Shown: positions 30,197-38,907 of the stretch, one piece after another
Layout of the letters: the number at the start of each line of letters is the position of its first letter
Position numbering within the stretch: the stretch's first letter is position 1
Source: Terrisporobacter vanillatitrophus
GTDB taxonomy: Bacteria; Bacillota; Clostridia; Peptostreptococcales; Peptostreptococcaceae
Direction: 5' to 3'
Length of the DNA: 64,000 bases
Assembly (NCBI RefSeq): GCF_051148895.1
Contig: NZ_CP154625.1
Location: 3,906,001-3,970,000, forward strand
Position numbers and translations under genes: made by a program
The notes under the pieces: model-generated
Told to the model about the DNA's origin: nothing
The model's database searches: none
The model's input: the letters and a program-made list of their open reading frames with translations, nothing else

Positions 30197-30326
30197 AATA
30201 AAAATACACCTCCGTTCCAGCTCTTAAAAGATGCCGGACTATTTTAGTTTTATTTAGTTTTGACTTTTGCGACTCTTAAATGTCAACCAAGTCAGACTCT
30301 TCGTTAAGAAGATGTCAGCTATATAA
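30197..30326 (-). promoter_or_regulatory. Structured 5' leader of panT-coaX, possible riboswitch
   Basis: About 130 bases between the predicted transcript start and the panT ATG can form three stems in order: CTTC/GAAG extended by GAC/GTC, then TGACTT/AAGTCA, then CCGGC/GCTGG just ahead of the ribosome site. The last stem could hide or expose the CGGAGG sequence. I could not match it to a known riboswitch class. Confidence 0.4.
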
Positions 30327-30332
30327 CAAGAC

Positions 30333-30361
30333 AATTTTAACAGTGACTTTTTGCATTGTCA
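30333..30361 (-). promoter_or_regulatory. Promoter of panT-coaX
   Basis: TTGACA (30356-30361), 17 bases, TAAAAT (30333-30338) on the minus strand. Confidence 0.65.
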
Positions 30362-30408
30362 ACAATATTCTATAAACATATATAGTGCAATTTTTTTATA
30401 TGATATTA

Positions 30409-31377
30409 TTATTTCTTATTTTCTAATTCATTATAAGAAATAATATTCTTTACGTTTTTAGCATTTTTTATAGCATTTATAACGCTTTTTTCTACTACCT
30501 CAGCTGCTAAACACCCTAATAAAGTAATATCTGAATCAACCTCTATTTCTCCCGTTGACATAGTAAATATTGTGTCTCCATCATGAGGTGTATGTATAGG
30601 AAATATTGCTTTTGCATAACCATCATGAGCCATTTGAGATATTTTTTTACATTGAGCTTTTGTTAATTTTGCATTAGTGGCAACTATACCTATAGTTGTA
30701 TTATCTATTTTAAATCCACCCTTCATAGAACCTGACTTCATTATTTCATATGTATTTAATAATTTTGTTTTGTCATCATTTAATACTCCAGCTATTACTT
30801 TTCCGTCCTCATATATATCTCCAAAGGCATTAACAGCTATTAATGCTGATACCACTACTCCATTATCAAGTTTAATTGAGTAACTTCCTATTCCACCTTT
30901 TGTTACATAGTCTAATCCTTTTATTTTTCCTACAGTTGCTCCACATCCTGCTCCATAGTTACCTTGTTTTAATTCAGTCTCACTAGCATTTAAACAAGCC
31001 TGGTACCCCATTTCTTTATCTGGCCTTACTTTATAATCTCCTACACCTAGATCAAATAATACAGCTCCTGTTACAATAGGTACTTTACAAACCCCAACAT
31101 CAAATCCTATATTTTTTTCTTCTAGATATTTACTTACACCGCATGTAGACTCCAATCCAAAAGCCGATCCTCCAGATAATACCACCGCATGTATTTTTTG
31201 AACTGAGTTTATTGGGTCTAGTAAATCTGTTTCTCTAGTTCCTGGAGCAGATCCTCTAACATCTACTCCACAAGTTGCACCTTCTTCACACATTACAACA
31301 GTACATCCAGTTAAAGCATCTTCATCTTCTACTTGACCAACTTTTAGACCTTTCACATCTAAAATATTATTATACAT
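30409..31377 (-). CDS. P1-family (DmpA-like) self-processing peptidase
   Basis: The 322-residue protein belongs to the S58/P1 family, whose members cleave themselves to expose an N-terminal nucleophile and then act as aminopeptidases or amidases. SGGSAFGLES (68-77) and the processing site GAGCGATVG are recognisable. The residue at the expected cleavage point is Cys145, where characterised members such as DmpA have Ser. The start overlaps the birA stop by 8 bases, so the two are coupled. Its physiological substrate is unknown. Confidence 0.85.
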   Translation of the reverse strand: MYNNILDVKGLKVGQVEDEDALTGCTVVMCEEGATCGVDVRGSAPGTRETDLLDPINSVQKIHAVVLSGGSAFGLESTCGVSKYLEEKNIGFDVGVCKVPIVTGAVLFDLGVGDYKVRPDKEMGYQACLNASETELKQGNYGAGCGATVGKIKGLDYVTKGGIGSYSIKLDNGVVVSALIAVNAFGDIYEDGKVIAGVLNDDKTKLLNTYEIMKSGSMKGGFKIDNTTIGIVATNAKLTKAQCKKISQMAHDGYAKAIFPIHTPHDGDTIFTMSTGEIEVDSDITLLGCLAAEVVEKSVINAIKNAKNVKNIISYNELENKK

Positions 31378-32347
31378 ATCCTTTAACTCCTCTTATTGAA
31401 ACTTCTCCTGACAAAATTTCTTGTACATTATTATTGCTATCTCTTACTATTAAATTTCCGTTATCACTGATATCAATACATTTGACTATTTCTTTTTCAT
31501 CACCTTTAATTATGTATACATCTTTATTTATTATTGCTGAGTATTCTTTACAAATTTGTATAGTATCTTCTTTATAATCATTTACTATATAATCATTATA
31601 TAAATTTTCAAACTCATAAAGAATTTGTGACACTATTTCTACCCTTGATAAATAATAATTTTCTTTATGCAAAGATGTCGCCTTTTCTTCTAACTCTTTA
31701 TCGAAATTTAGGTTCTTCACATTCATGCCTATTCCAACTACCACATAGTTAATCCTTTCAATTTCGGCAGATAACTCAGTTAATATACCACTTACTTTTT
31801 TATCATTTATAATAATATCATTTGGCCATTTAATCTTTGCAGGTACTTGTAAGTTGTTTAACGCTTTTACTATAGCTGCTCCTGCTATTAAAGTTATAAA
31901 AGGAGCTTTATACGGTATAATCTCTGGTTTAAGTATTATGCTCATCCATATACCTTCTTTAGATTTTGATTGCCAATTTCTCCCCAATCTTCCTTTGCCT
32001 TTTGTTTGTTCTTCACTTATAACTACAGTGCCTTCTTGGACATCATTACCTATTTTCTTTAAGTAATCATTAGTTGAATCTACACTTTCAAGATGAATCA
32101 CATTTTTTCCTATAATCTCTGTTTTTAAATTATGATAAATATTTTGTGGGTTTAATAAATCCTTTTGTGAACCTATCAGTCTATAACCTTTTTTATTAAC
32201 AGATTCTATATCGTAGCCTTCTTCTCGTAAAATATTGATATGTTTCCATATGGCTGTTCTAGATATTCCTAACTTTTTTGATAATTCTTCTCCCGACACA
32301 AAATTTGTTCCACTATTTAAAATAACTTCTATTATTTTATCTCTCAT
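31370..32347 (-). CDS. birA: Biotin-protein ligase and biotin repressor BirA
   Basis: BirA attaches biotin to carboxylase carrier domains and, with biotinyl-AMP bound, represses biotin genes. The 325-residue protein is the bifunctional type. An N-terminal winged helix-turn-helix (LSKKLGISRTAIWKHINILR, about 23-42) precedes the ligase core with GKGRLGRNW (biotin-binding GRGRXGR loop) and KWPNDI. AGGTGA precedes the ATG. No biotin synthesis genes are in the window. Confidence 0.94.
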   Translation of the reverse strand: MRDKIIEVILNSGTNFVSGEELSKKLGISRTAIWKHINILREEGYDIESVNKKGYRLIGSQKDLLNPQNIYHNLKTEIIGKNVIHLESVDSTNDYLKKIGNDVQEGTVVISEEQTKGKGRLGRNWQSKSKEGIWMSIILKPEIIPYKAPFITLIAGAAIVKALNNLQVPAKIKWPNDIIINDKKVSGILTELSAEIERINYVVVGIGMNVKNLNFDKELEEKATSLHKENYYLSRVEIVSQILYEFENLYNDYIVNDYKEDTIQICKEYSAIINKDVYIIKGDEKEIVKCIDISDNGNLIVRDSNNNVQEILSGEVSIRGVKGYV

Positions 32348-32410
32348 ACTTCACCTCTATTATTTCGCCTTTTTTATAAATTAATTATACACTAATTATA
32401 TTATATATAA

Positions 32411-32446
32411 ATAAAAACAGGACTTTAATGCAAGCCCTGTTTTTAT
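32411..32446 (-). terminator. Terminator of ftsH
   Basis: A GC-containing stem (AAAAACAGG / CCTGTTTTT) with a T run on the minus strand, just after the ftsH stop. Confidence 0.75.
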
Positions 32447-32453
32447 ATTTAAA

Positions 32454-34430
32454 TTATTCATTATCATCTTCTGGCAATTTAAACTCTTCTAATTTTGATT
32501 TGCGTAAATTAGCCTTTTCTTCTTCATTAGATTCTTCTTGTGTATCTTCTTCCTCATCAAGAATAACTTTTGATTCTTCTTTTTTTGCAAATACATCTTT
32601 TTCATCTAATGATAACTCTTCATTAAATGCTTGCATAAATTGTTCTGAATCTAAAGTTTCATATAGCAGTAATCCTTTTGCAACATAGTGTAATTTATCC
32701 ATATTTTTATTTAATATTTGTTTACACTCTGCATAAGCATTTTCAACTATCGATCTAACTTCTTTATCTATCTCAAAAGCTATCTCTTCTGAGTAATTTT
32801 TCTTAGTAGTTATGCTATTTCCTAAGAATACTTCATCATCACTATCTCCGTATACCATAGGACCCATTTTTTCACTCATACCATATTTTGTTACCATAGC
32901 TCTTGCTATTGCTGTAACTCTTTCTAAGTCGTTGGATGCTCCTGTTGAAATGTCTTCCATAATTAATTCTTCTGCAACCCTACCACCAAGAGCCATTACT
33001 ATAGTTTCTAACATTTCATTCTTAGTACCATACATTTGGTCTTCTTGTGGAAGAGGCTCAGTAAATCCACCAGCTCTACCCCTCGGTATTATGGTCACTT
33101 GGTGAACTGAGCTTACATTTGGAAGTATATGCATACAAATAGCATGCCCTGCCTCATGATAAGCTGTAAGTTTTCTATCTTTATCACTAACAACTCTAGA
33201 CTTTTTAGCTACACCAACCATAACTTTTGTTATAGCTTCTTCTATAGTATCCATATGAATTTCTTTTTCTCTTTTTCTAGCTGTTAATATAGCAGCCTCA
33301 TTCATTATATTTTCAATATCTGCTGGCGTAAACCCTGGAGTTCTCTTAGCTAAAACTTCTTTATTTACATCATGTGCTAAAGGTTTATTTTTTGAATGAA
33401 CTTCAAATATAGCTTCTCTACCTCTAACATCTGGTACTCCAACTACTACTTCTCTGTCAAATCTACCTGGTCTAAGTAATGCAGGGTCTAGAATGTCTGG
33501 TCTATTTGTAGCTGCCATAATTATTATTCCTTGATTAACTCCAAAACCATCCATCTCTACTAGAAGCTGGTTAAGAGTTTGTTCTCTCTCATCATGTCCT
33601 CCACCAAGTCCAGCGCCTCTTTTTCTACCAACAGCATCTATTTCATCTATAAATATTATTGCAGGTGCACTTTTCTTAGCTTGCTCAAATAAATCTCTTA
33701 CTCTAGATGCTCCAACACCTACAAACATTTCAACGAAGTCAGAACCACTTATACTGAAAAATGGCACTCCAGCTTCTCCTGCAACAGCTCTTGATAAATA
33801 TGTCTTTCCTGTACCTGGAGGACCAACCATTAATATACCCTTAGGAATTCTAGCACCTAAGTTAATATACCTTTTGGGGTTCTTTAAAAAATCAACAACT
33901 TCTTGCAGATCTTCTTTTTCCTCCGACAGCCCTGCCACATCTTTGAATGTAACTCTTGTCTTTTCATCATCTTTATGAACCCTAGCCTTGGATTTTCCAA
34001 AACTCATAACCTTTCCGCCTCCACCTTGAGACTGATTCATAAAGACAAACCATATTATAATCATGAACCCAATTAGAAGAATAGTTGGTAACATACTTAC
34101 AAACCAAGGTGTTTGTGGTTGTGCTTCCCCATCAAATACTAATTTATTTTCTACTGCTTGACCTAATATTTCATTAGCTAATTTATCTCCTAATACTTCA
34201 CTCGGTATATATGATGTGAACTTCTTATTTGAATCTTTTATTGTTCCTTCTACAGAAGTTCCATCAACAAAGTGTATTCTCGATATATTTTCTTCAGTTA
34301 GATTTTTATAAACTTCAGAAAACTTTAACTCTTCAACCTTAGTTGTCTTAGTACCTGAGAATTGGACTATACCTATTATTATCATAAACAGTAACAGATA
34401 AAAACCTGCTCCTTTTAAAATTTTGTTCAA
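32454..34430 (-). CDS. ftsH: ATP-dependent zinc metalloprotease FtsH
   Basis: FtsH is a membrane-anchored AAA+ protease that degrades misfolded membrane proteins and regulators. Two membrane helices flank a small extracellular domain (about residues 5-25 and 105-130), followed by the AAA domain with Walker A GPPGTGKT (203-210) and the M41 peptidase with HEAGH (425-429). The start is placed at a TTG that lies six bases after AAAGGAGGG; an upstream in-frame ATG overlaps this ribosome site and is unlikely. The product has 658 residues, with a normal MNKILKGAGF beginning. It follows tilS closely. Confidence 0.95.
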   Translation of the reverse strand: MNKILKGAGFYLLLFMIIIGIVQFSGTKTTKVEELKFSEVYKNLTEENISRIHFVDGTSVEGTIKDSNKKFTSYIPSEVLGDKLANEILGQAVENKLVFDGEAQPQTPWFVSMLPTILLIGFMIIIWFVFMNQSQGGGGKVMSFGKSKARVHKDDEKTRVTFKDVAGLSEEKEDLQEVVDFLKNPKRYINLGARIPKGILMVGPPGTGKTYLSRAVAGEAGVPFFSISGSDFVEMFVGVGASRVRDLFEQAKKSAPAIIFIDEIDAVGRKRGAGLGGGHDEREQTLNQLLVEMDGFGVNQGIIIMAATNRPDILDPALLRPGRFDREVVVGVPDVRGREAIFEVHSKNKPLAHDVNKEVLAKRTPGFTPADIENIMNEAAILTARKREKEIHMDTIEEAITKVMVGVAKKSRVVSDKDRKLTAYHEAGHAICMHILPNVSSVHQVTIIPRGRAGGFTEPLPQEDQMYGTKNEMLETIVMALGGRVAEELIMEDISTGASNDLERVTAIARAMVTKYGMSEKMGPMVYGDSDDEVFLGNSITTKKNYSEEIAFEIDKEVRSIVENAYAECKQILNKNMDKLHYVAKGLLLYETLDSEQFMQAFNEELSLDEKDVFAKKEESKVILDEEEDTQEESNEEEKANLRKSKLEEFKLPEDDNE

Positions 34431-34455
34431 AAGAAGCCCTCCTTTCATACGTTGT

Positions 34456-35847
34456 TTAATTCTTAATTTTCTTAAAGCAAATCTTTAAGACTTCTTTTGT
34501 GGTTTCATCAACCTTATATTCTTCACTATTTCTAAAATTTCCAACACATAAAATCCCATTATCATCTTGCATTACTGGAATTTTATATCTTTCTTCTTTT
34601 GGAATTTTTAAATCTATGAATAATTCCTTCAATTTTTTACTTCCCATAGAAAGTTTTATTTTATCCCCTGACTTTCTATTCCTTACAACTATCCCCCCTT
34701 TAATTTTATTACAATCAAACCATTTTAATGATTTATCTCTTTTCAAAGCCTTATACCTACTTATAGACATTGTTTCAGTTTCAATAATCATATTAGCTTC
34801 ATTTATTTTGACAAACCCATTTTTAGGTACTTTATAAGAGAATTCTATTTCCTCAAATATAATTTCTTTTGTTGTAAATACCAGCTTATTCTTTTGTCTA
34901 TAAACAAATAATCCTCTTGGAAGAACTATTTTTTTATCAATTTTATTTTCACCATCTAAGTCTAAAACTTCTTCTACATGTTTTTGGTCTATAAAATTCG
35001 TATCTCCTAAAACATATTTTATTCCCAATCTAATAATTCTACTTTTTAATGACTTATGTAAATTTATATATTTATCTAGTTTAATTTCCAAATTGTATCC
35101 ATTTATAAAAGCTACTTCTTTAAATTTTTTAAAAGCCTCTTCTTCTATATAATCATTATCAATTCTCAAGCTATTACTCATTCTCACTATGGATTCTATT
35201 ATATTAGAATTAAAATTATCCTTCATATATGGTATAAGATCTAACCTGATTTTATTCCTTGTATATATATTTTCTAGGTTTGTAGCATCTATTCTTGGAT
35301 TTAATTTATACTTTTCACAGTAAGCTTCTATTTCAGATCTCTCAATTTCTAAAATCGGCCTAATTATAGCGTCATCTCTTATATAATCGATCCCTTTTAA
35401 TCCTTGTAAGCCTGTACCTCTCATCATACGCATTAAAACGGTTTCAGCTTGGTCATTCATATTATGAGCTATAGCTATTTTATTTGCATTTAATTTTTCT
35501 TTTATTTCAAAGAACATTTCATACCTTAATTTCCTTGCTCCCTCTTCTAAGGACAACTTATTTTCCTTACAATATTGTGGTACATTTATAGATTTAACAA
35601 AAAAAGTTATTCCTAAACTTTCACACAATTGTGAAACATATAAAGCATCCTTTTGGGCTTCCATCCCTCTAATCTGGTGATTTAAATGCGCTGCATAAAC
35701 TTCTATGTCCATAACTTCTTTTAATCTATTCAATATATGTAATAAACAAACTGAATCCGGCCCTCCAGAGAGACCTAATACAATTTTGTCTCCATTTTCA
35801 ATTAAGTTGTATTTTTTTATCGTACTTAGTGTTTTTTCAAATATCAT
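34456..35847 (-). CDS. tilS: tRNA(Ile)-lysidine synthetase TilS
   Basis: TilS converts C34 of tRNA-Ile(CAT) to lysidine so that it reads AUA, and is essential in most bacteria. The 463-residue protein has the PP-loop ATP site SGGPDS (27-32) and the C-terminal domains of the full-length form. It sits upstream of ftsH, a common Firmicute order; hpt, which is often between them, is missing. A candidate substrate tRNA with a CAT anticodon is at 8558-8634. Confidence 0.95.
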   Translation of the reverse strand: MIFEKTLSTIKKYNLIENGDKIVLGLSGGPDSVCLLHILNRLKEVMDIEVYAAHLNHQIRGMEAQKDALYVSQLCESLGITFFVKSINVPQYCKENKLSLEEGARKLRYEMFFEIKEKLNANKIAIAHNMNDQAETVLMRMMRGTGLQGLKGIDYIRDDAIIRPILEIERSEIEAYCEKYKLNPRIDATNLENIYTRNKIRLDLIPYMKDNFNSNIIESIVRMSNSLRIDNDYIEEEAFKKFKEVAFINGYNLEIKLDKYINLHKSLKSRIIRLGIKYVLGDTNFIDQKHVEEVLDLDGENKIDKKIVLPRGLFVYRQKNKLVFTTKEIIFEEIEFSYKVPKNGFVKINEANMIIETETMSISRYKALKRDKSLKWFDCNKIKGGIVVRNRKSGDKIKLSMGSKKLKELFIDLKIPKEERYKIPVMQDDNGILCVGNFRNSEEYKVDETTKEVLKICFKKIKN

Positions 35848-36049
35848 ATTTTATACCTCTATTACAATTAATTTTATCAATAATTAATTTAATTGTCTTA
35901 CTTATTTGCATCAAATTTTTAATTAATGAAATTCTTAACTACTAGTACTATTTTCTATAAAAAAACTTCAAATCCTTGTTTATATTTATCCTATTTTTTA
36001 AGAATATTTTTAAACACTATAGTTATAATGATAACAAATAAATGAAACA

Positions 36050-36073
36050 AAAGGTAGTATTTTAACTACCTTT
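36050..36073 (-). terminator. Terminator of the DUF1934 gene
   Basis: Perfect 9-bp stem (AAAGGTAGT / ACTACCTTT) about 40 bases after the stop codon. Confidence 0.65.
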
Positions 36074-36112
36074 AATTTTATTCCATTAAAAATATTTATT
36101 TTTTAACTTTAT

Positions 36113-36517
36113 TTATTGATAAATATTTATTTTTATTTTATTACGACCTTTAAACATATCTATTATTTCTATATTATAATCTATATCAATGATAATATTT
36201 CCTTCTTTTATTATACTTAATTTTTTAGTTTTTGTTTCTACAATAAACATCCCTTGTTGTGTTGCATAATTAGAATTAATTGTTTGATTTGCTTTAAAAA
36301 CCATAGTTGAATTTATTTCACCAAATCTTTTTATTGTTACCTTATCATTTTCAATTTTAATAGATGTTGTTGTTTCTTTACCATCTTCTTTTTCCTTATA
36401 AACTACATATGTATTATCTTTTTTTTCATATAAAGTACCCGTAGCCTTTACTTTTATGTCATTTTGTTCTCCATATTCATTATATTGAATAGTATGGATA
36501 TTAATTTTAACTTCCAA
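36113..36517 (-). CDS. DUF1934 family protein
   Basis: A 134-residue beta-rich protein of the DUF1934 (YwiB-like) family, which is thought to fold as a small calycin-like barrel; its function is unknown. The best start is TTG at 36517, seven bases after AAGGAGG; upstream in-frame codons lie over the ribosome site. In Firmicutes the family is often near argS or RNA polymerase delta subunit genes, neither of which is seen here. Confidence 0.75.
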   Translation of the reverse strand: MEVKINIHTIQYNEYGEQNDIKVKATGTLYEKKDNTYVVYKEKEDGKETTTSIKIENDKVTIKRFGEINSTMVFKANQTINSNYATQQGMFIVETKTKKLSIIKEGNIIIDIDYNIEIIDMFKGRNKIKINIYQ

Positions 36518-36614
36518 TACATTGCCTCCTTCTAAATAGGGCTTTTTTAAGTAAAGCATTTCGTTTTATATTTTACTATCTAAATGATAATTATAATTTA
36601 TTTTATAAAAAAAA

Positions 36615-36635
36615 TAAAGGAGTAAAACTCCTTTA
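36615..36635 (-). terminator. Terminator of spoIIR-hydrolase operon
   Basis: Stem TAAAGGAGT / ACTCCTTTA with a 3-base loop, followed by T residues on the minus strand, about 20 bases after the hydrolase stop. Confidence 0.75.
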
Positions 36636-36657
36636 CTTTTTTATTTGAAATTCTATT

Positions 36658-37182
36658 TTATTTAGCAAAAACATGATTTCCTATTCTTAAGTGAGGAGTT
36701 AATGTGTTTATCCAATTACATGTAGATATCTCTGGGTTCCAGAAATATATTGCATTATTGGTTGGATCACTCCCATATAGTGCCTCCTGAGCAGCTCTAT
36801 ATGTAGAACTTGTTGGCTCTGCATATATAGTCCCATTTTTAACTACAGAAAATGCATTTTTTTGATATATAACTCCTTCTAATGAATCTGGGAACCTAGA
36901 ATCCTTCACTCTATTAATTACAACTGCTGCTACAGCAACTTGTCCTTCATAACTTTCTCCCCTAGCTTCTCCTGCTATTAATTTTGATAATAACATTATT
37001 TGTTCATCATTAAGATTTATAACTGCTTCCTTTTTTTCATCTCGTTCTTGTACTTGCATAAAACAATTTTTTGTTTTATTGTCTAAATAATAATATTCTA
37101 GTGCATATATTTGTTTTATAGATACAAATACATTGCCTAAAACTAATAGTGATACTATAAGTGTTTTATAGCACCTATCCAT
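36658..37182 (-). CDS. SleB/CwlJ-type cell-wall hydrolase
   Basis: A secreted hydrolase_2 family enzyme, related to the catalytic domain of the spore cortex-lytic enzyme SleB. The 174-residue protein has an N-terminal signal or anchor segment (about 5-26) and then the lytic domain with IAGEARGE (catalytic Glu72), VAAVVINRV and AIYFWNP. It lacks the peptidoglycan-binding domain of full-length SleB. The start is the ATG eight bases after AAGGAGTGA rather than an earlier GTG. It follows spoIIR by a few bases, so it is probably expressed with it in the forespore. Confidence 0.82.
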   Translation of the reverse strand: MDRCYKTLIVSLLVLGNVFVSIKQIYALEYYYLDNKTKNCFMQVQERDEKKEAVINLNDEQIMLLSKLIAGEARGESYEGQVAVAAVVINRVKDSRFPDSLEGVIYQKNAFSVVKNGTIYAEPTSSTYRAAQEALYGSDPTNNAIYFWNPEISTCNWINTLTPHLRIGNHVFAK

Positions 37183-37216
37183 AGTTAAAGTCACTCCTTT
37201 TTATTTTATTCTTGAT

Positions 37217-37873
37217 TTAAAACAAATCTTGAAATATTTCTGTTATTTTAAATTTAAACTTTAAATTAGTTACTTCAGTTTTGTTTTTCGCCATTATTAA
37301 ATCATATTCTTGTGGTGTTAATATTTCTTTTAACTTATTATCAGTTTTCTCATCTATTATTCCATTTTGTTCATCTACAAAGCAAAGAGGAGGAAACATT
37401 ACACACCACCAGTTCTTACCTTTACCATCTCCTATGATGATCTTTAAAGCCTTATATTTACCTGCTGGTAATACTACACTTGAGTATTGTTTAGCTGGAA
37501 AATTACTATATTGCAACCCAACATTAACACTGTAATCATACCCGTTCTCAAATATAATCTTCTTACTTATTTTTTCTAAGTTATCATATTCATCTTTTAT
37601 AATTGCTTCACTTTCTTCAATTGATTTAGAATTTTCAAGTTTCGGTTGTAAATAACCTATAACTGCATCTCTAACTTTCAATTTTAATTCTTGATCCTCA
37701 TCTGTATCGCTATTAGCTATAACGTGAAATCTTATTAATTTTTCTTTATAATCATAGCTATATGCTTCTATTTTATTTATTTCTTTTGACATTATTAAAG
37801 TAGTTAATGATAATATAGCAATCAAAATACTAAGTAGTATATGTATTCTTTTTTTTATATTCTTCACTTTCAT
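37217..37873 (-). CDS. spoIIR: Stage II sporulation protein R
   Basis: SpoIIR is made in the forespore and exported to trigger SpoIIGA-dependent activation of sigma-E in the mother cell. The 218-residue protein has an N-terminal membrane or signal segment and the family core (LIRFHVIANSDTDEDQ, KVRDAV, WWCVMFPPLCF). The ATG six bases after GAGGGGG is chosen; a TTG five codons earlier lies over the ribosome site. A sigma-F/G-type promoter lies just upstream. Confidence 0.93.
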   Translation of the reverse strand: MKVKNIKKRIHILLSILIAILSLTTLIMSKEINKIEAYSYDYKEKLIRFHVIANSDTDEDQELKLKVRDAVIGYLQPKLENSKSIEESEAIIKDEYDNLEKISKKIIFENGYDYSVNVGLQYSNFPAKQYSSVVLPAGKYKALKIIIGDGKGKNWWCVMFPPLCFVDEQNGIIDEKTDNKLKEILTPQEYDLIMAKNKTEVTNLKFKFKITEIFQDLF

Positions 37874-37906
37874 AATAATCCCCCTCAAAAATTAATTCAT
37901 ATTTTG

Positions 37907-37934
37907 AGTGTATCCATTTATTATTTTTTTATAC
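37907..37934 (-). promoter_or_regulatory. Sigma-F/G-type promoter of spoIIR
   Basis: On the minus strand GTATA (37930-37934), 14 bases, then GGATACACT (37907-37915). The -10 fits the forespore consensus GGNNANAHT at every fixed position. The predicted start is about 27 bases before the spoIIR ATG. Confidence 0.7.
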
Positions 37935-38057
37935 AAAAATTTGCTTTGCATCATATAGGGTAAATCATTGTGATATTCATTTTTTCAATGATAAAAATTC
38001 ATTTTAGTCAACTCCTTCACTCAAGTTAATAGAATTGAAATTCTATGTTATAGATAA

Positions 38058-38107
38058 ATGAGTTAACATATAATTTTAAACAATGAGTTAACATATAATT
38101 TTAAACA
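38058..38107. repeat. Tandem 25-bp repeat, two copies
   Basis: The same 25-base unit occurs twice in a row at 38058-38082 and 38083-38107, directly against the left edge of the IS200-like element. Each unit contains GTTAAC. Confidence 0.85.
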
Positions 38108-38822
38108 ATCATAACCACCCGTAAAACGGGTGGTTTGTACTAAGGCTATAAGCCTTTTTTGCTGGCAGCGCCTAAAGGACGCTGTTTTCACTTTGTTCAG
38201 ACCACAATGCCTTTTGATACTAGGCAATCCCTAAAGGGATTTTTTGTTACCAACTACCCTTTGAAAGGGTCTCTATATTCTTTAACACTTAATTTATCTT
38301 TTAATATGTCTTGATTTTCTTGTTCCTGTATATATTTTTTAATTGTTGCTTCGTTAAGGCCTACGGTACTAACGTAAAAACCTTCGGCCCAAAAGTGTCT
38401 GTTACCAAATTTGTATTTTAAATTAGCATGTCTATCGAATATCATAAGTGCACTTTTGCCTTTCAAATACCCCATAAAACTAGATACACTAAACTTAGGT
38501 GGTATACTCACCAACATATGTATATGGTCGGGTATCAAGTGCCCTTCTATTATTTCAACACCTTTGTAATTACATAATTGTCTAATTATTTGACCTATGC
38601 TTTCTCGATATTGATTATATATAATTTTTCGTCTATACTTAGGTGTAAAGATAATATGATATTTGCATAGCCATTTTGTATGGGCTAAGCTATTCGTTTT
38701 ATTTGCCATAAAATCACCTTTCCTTTCATTATTTTGTAGCCTGAACAACTACATTATATCTCAGGAAAGGTGATTTTTTAGTATAACTATCGTTTCCGCA
38801 CCCGCATAGCGGGTGGTTTAAT
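38108..38822 (-). mobile_element. IS200-like insertion sequence (IS200/IS605 family, tnpA only)
   Basis: About 0.7 kb, the usual size for IS200. Instead of inverted repeats, both ends carry imperfect hairpins (AACCACCCG...CGGGTGGTT near 38113-38131 and CACCCGCATAGCGGGTG near 38800-38816), as expected for single-strand transposition. On the minus strand the 5' edge is preceded by TTAAC, a plausible target motif. Several further hairpins lie in the 3' part, including CCCTAAAGGG. There is no tnpB. Exact ends are estimates. Confidence 0.8.
38254..38709 (-). CDS. tnpA: IS200-type Y1 transposase TnpA
   Basis: A HUH single-strand transposase. The 151-residue protein has the HUH pair in DHIHMLV (His62, His64) and the nucleophilic Tyr126 in ATIKKYIQEQ, at the normal spacing and length, so it looks intact and possibly active. 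The start used is the ATG after AAAGGTGA; an earlier in-frame ATG lies upstream of that ribosome site. Confidence 0.92.
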   Translation of the reverse strand: MANKTNSLAHTKWLCKYHIIFTPKYRRKIIYNQYRESIGQIIRQLCNYKGVEIIEGHLIPDHIHMLVSIPPKFSVSSFMGYLKGKSALMIFDRHANLKYKFGNRHFWAEGFYVSTVGLNEATIKKYIQEQENQDILKDKLSVKEYRDPFKG

Positions 38823-38866
38823 GTTAAGTATACATACTCAACAGGCTAAAGCCCATAATAAAAAAA

Positions 38867-38885
38867 AGAAGGCTACGCCTTCTTT
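38867..38885 (-). terminator. Terminator of the GntR gene
   Basis: Stem AAGAAGGC / GCCTTCTT with a 3-base loop, followed by T residues on the minus strand, about 20 bases after the stop. Confidence 0.75.
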
Positions 38886-38907
38886 CAAATATAATTCCTA
38901 TTTTGAT

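Noticed and set aside
30197..30326. Known riboswitch (TPP, THF, FMN or preQ1) in the panT leader
   Set aside because: I compared the conserved cores of these classes by eye and found no match; reported only as an unassigned leader.
32454..34448. ATG at 34448 as the ftsH start
   Set aside because: The ribosome-binding sequence lies after this ATG and points to the TTG at 34430; the shorter product has the normal family beginning.
38058..38107. CRISPR array
   Set aside because: Two directly adjoining repeat units without spacers, and no cas genes anywhere in the window.
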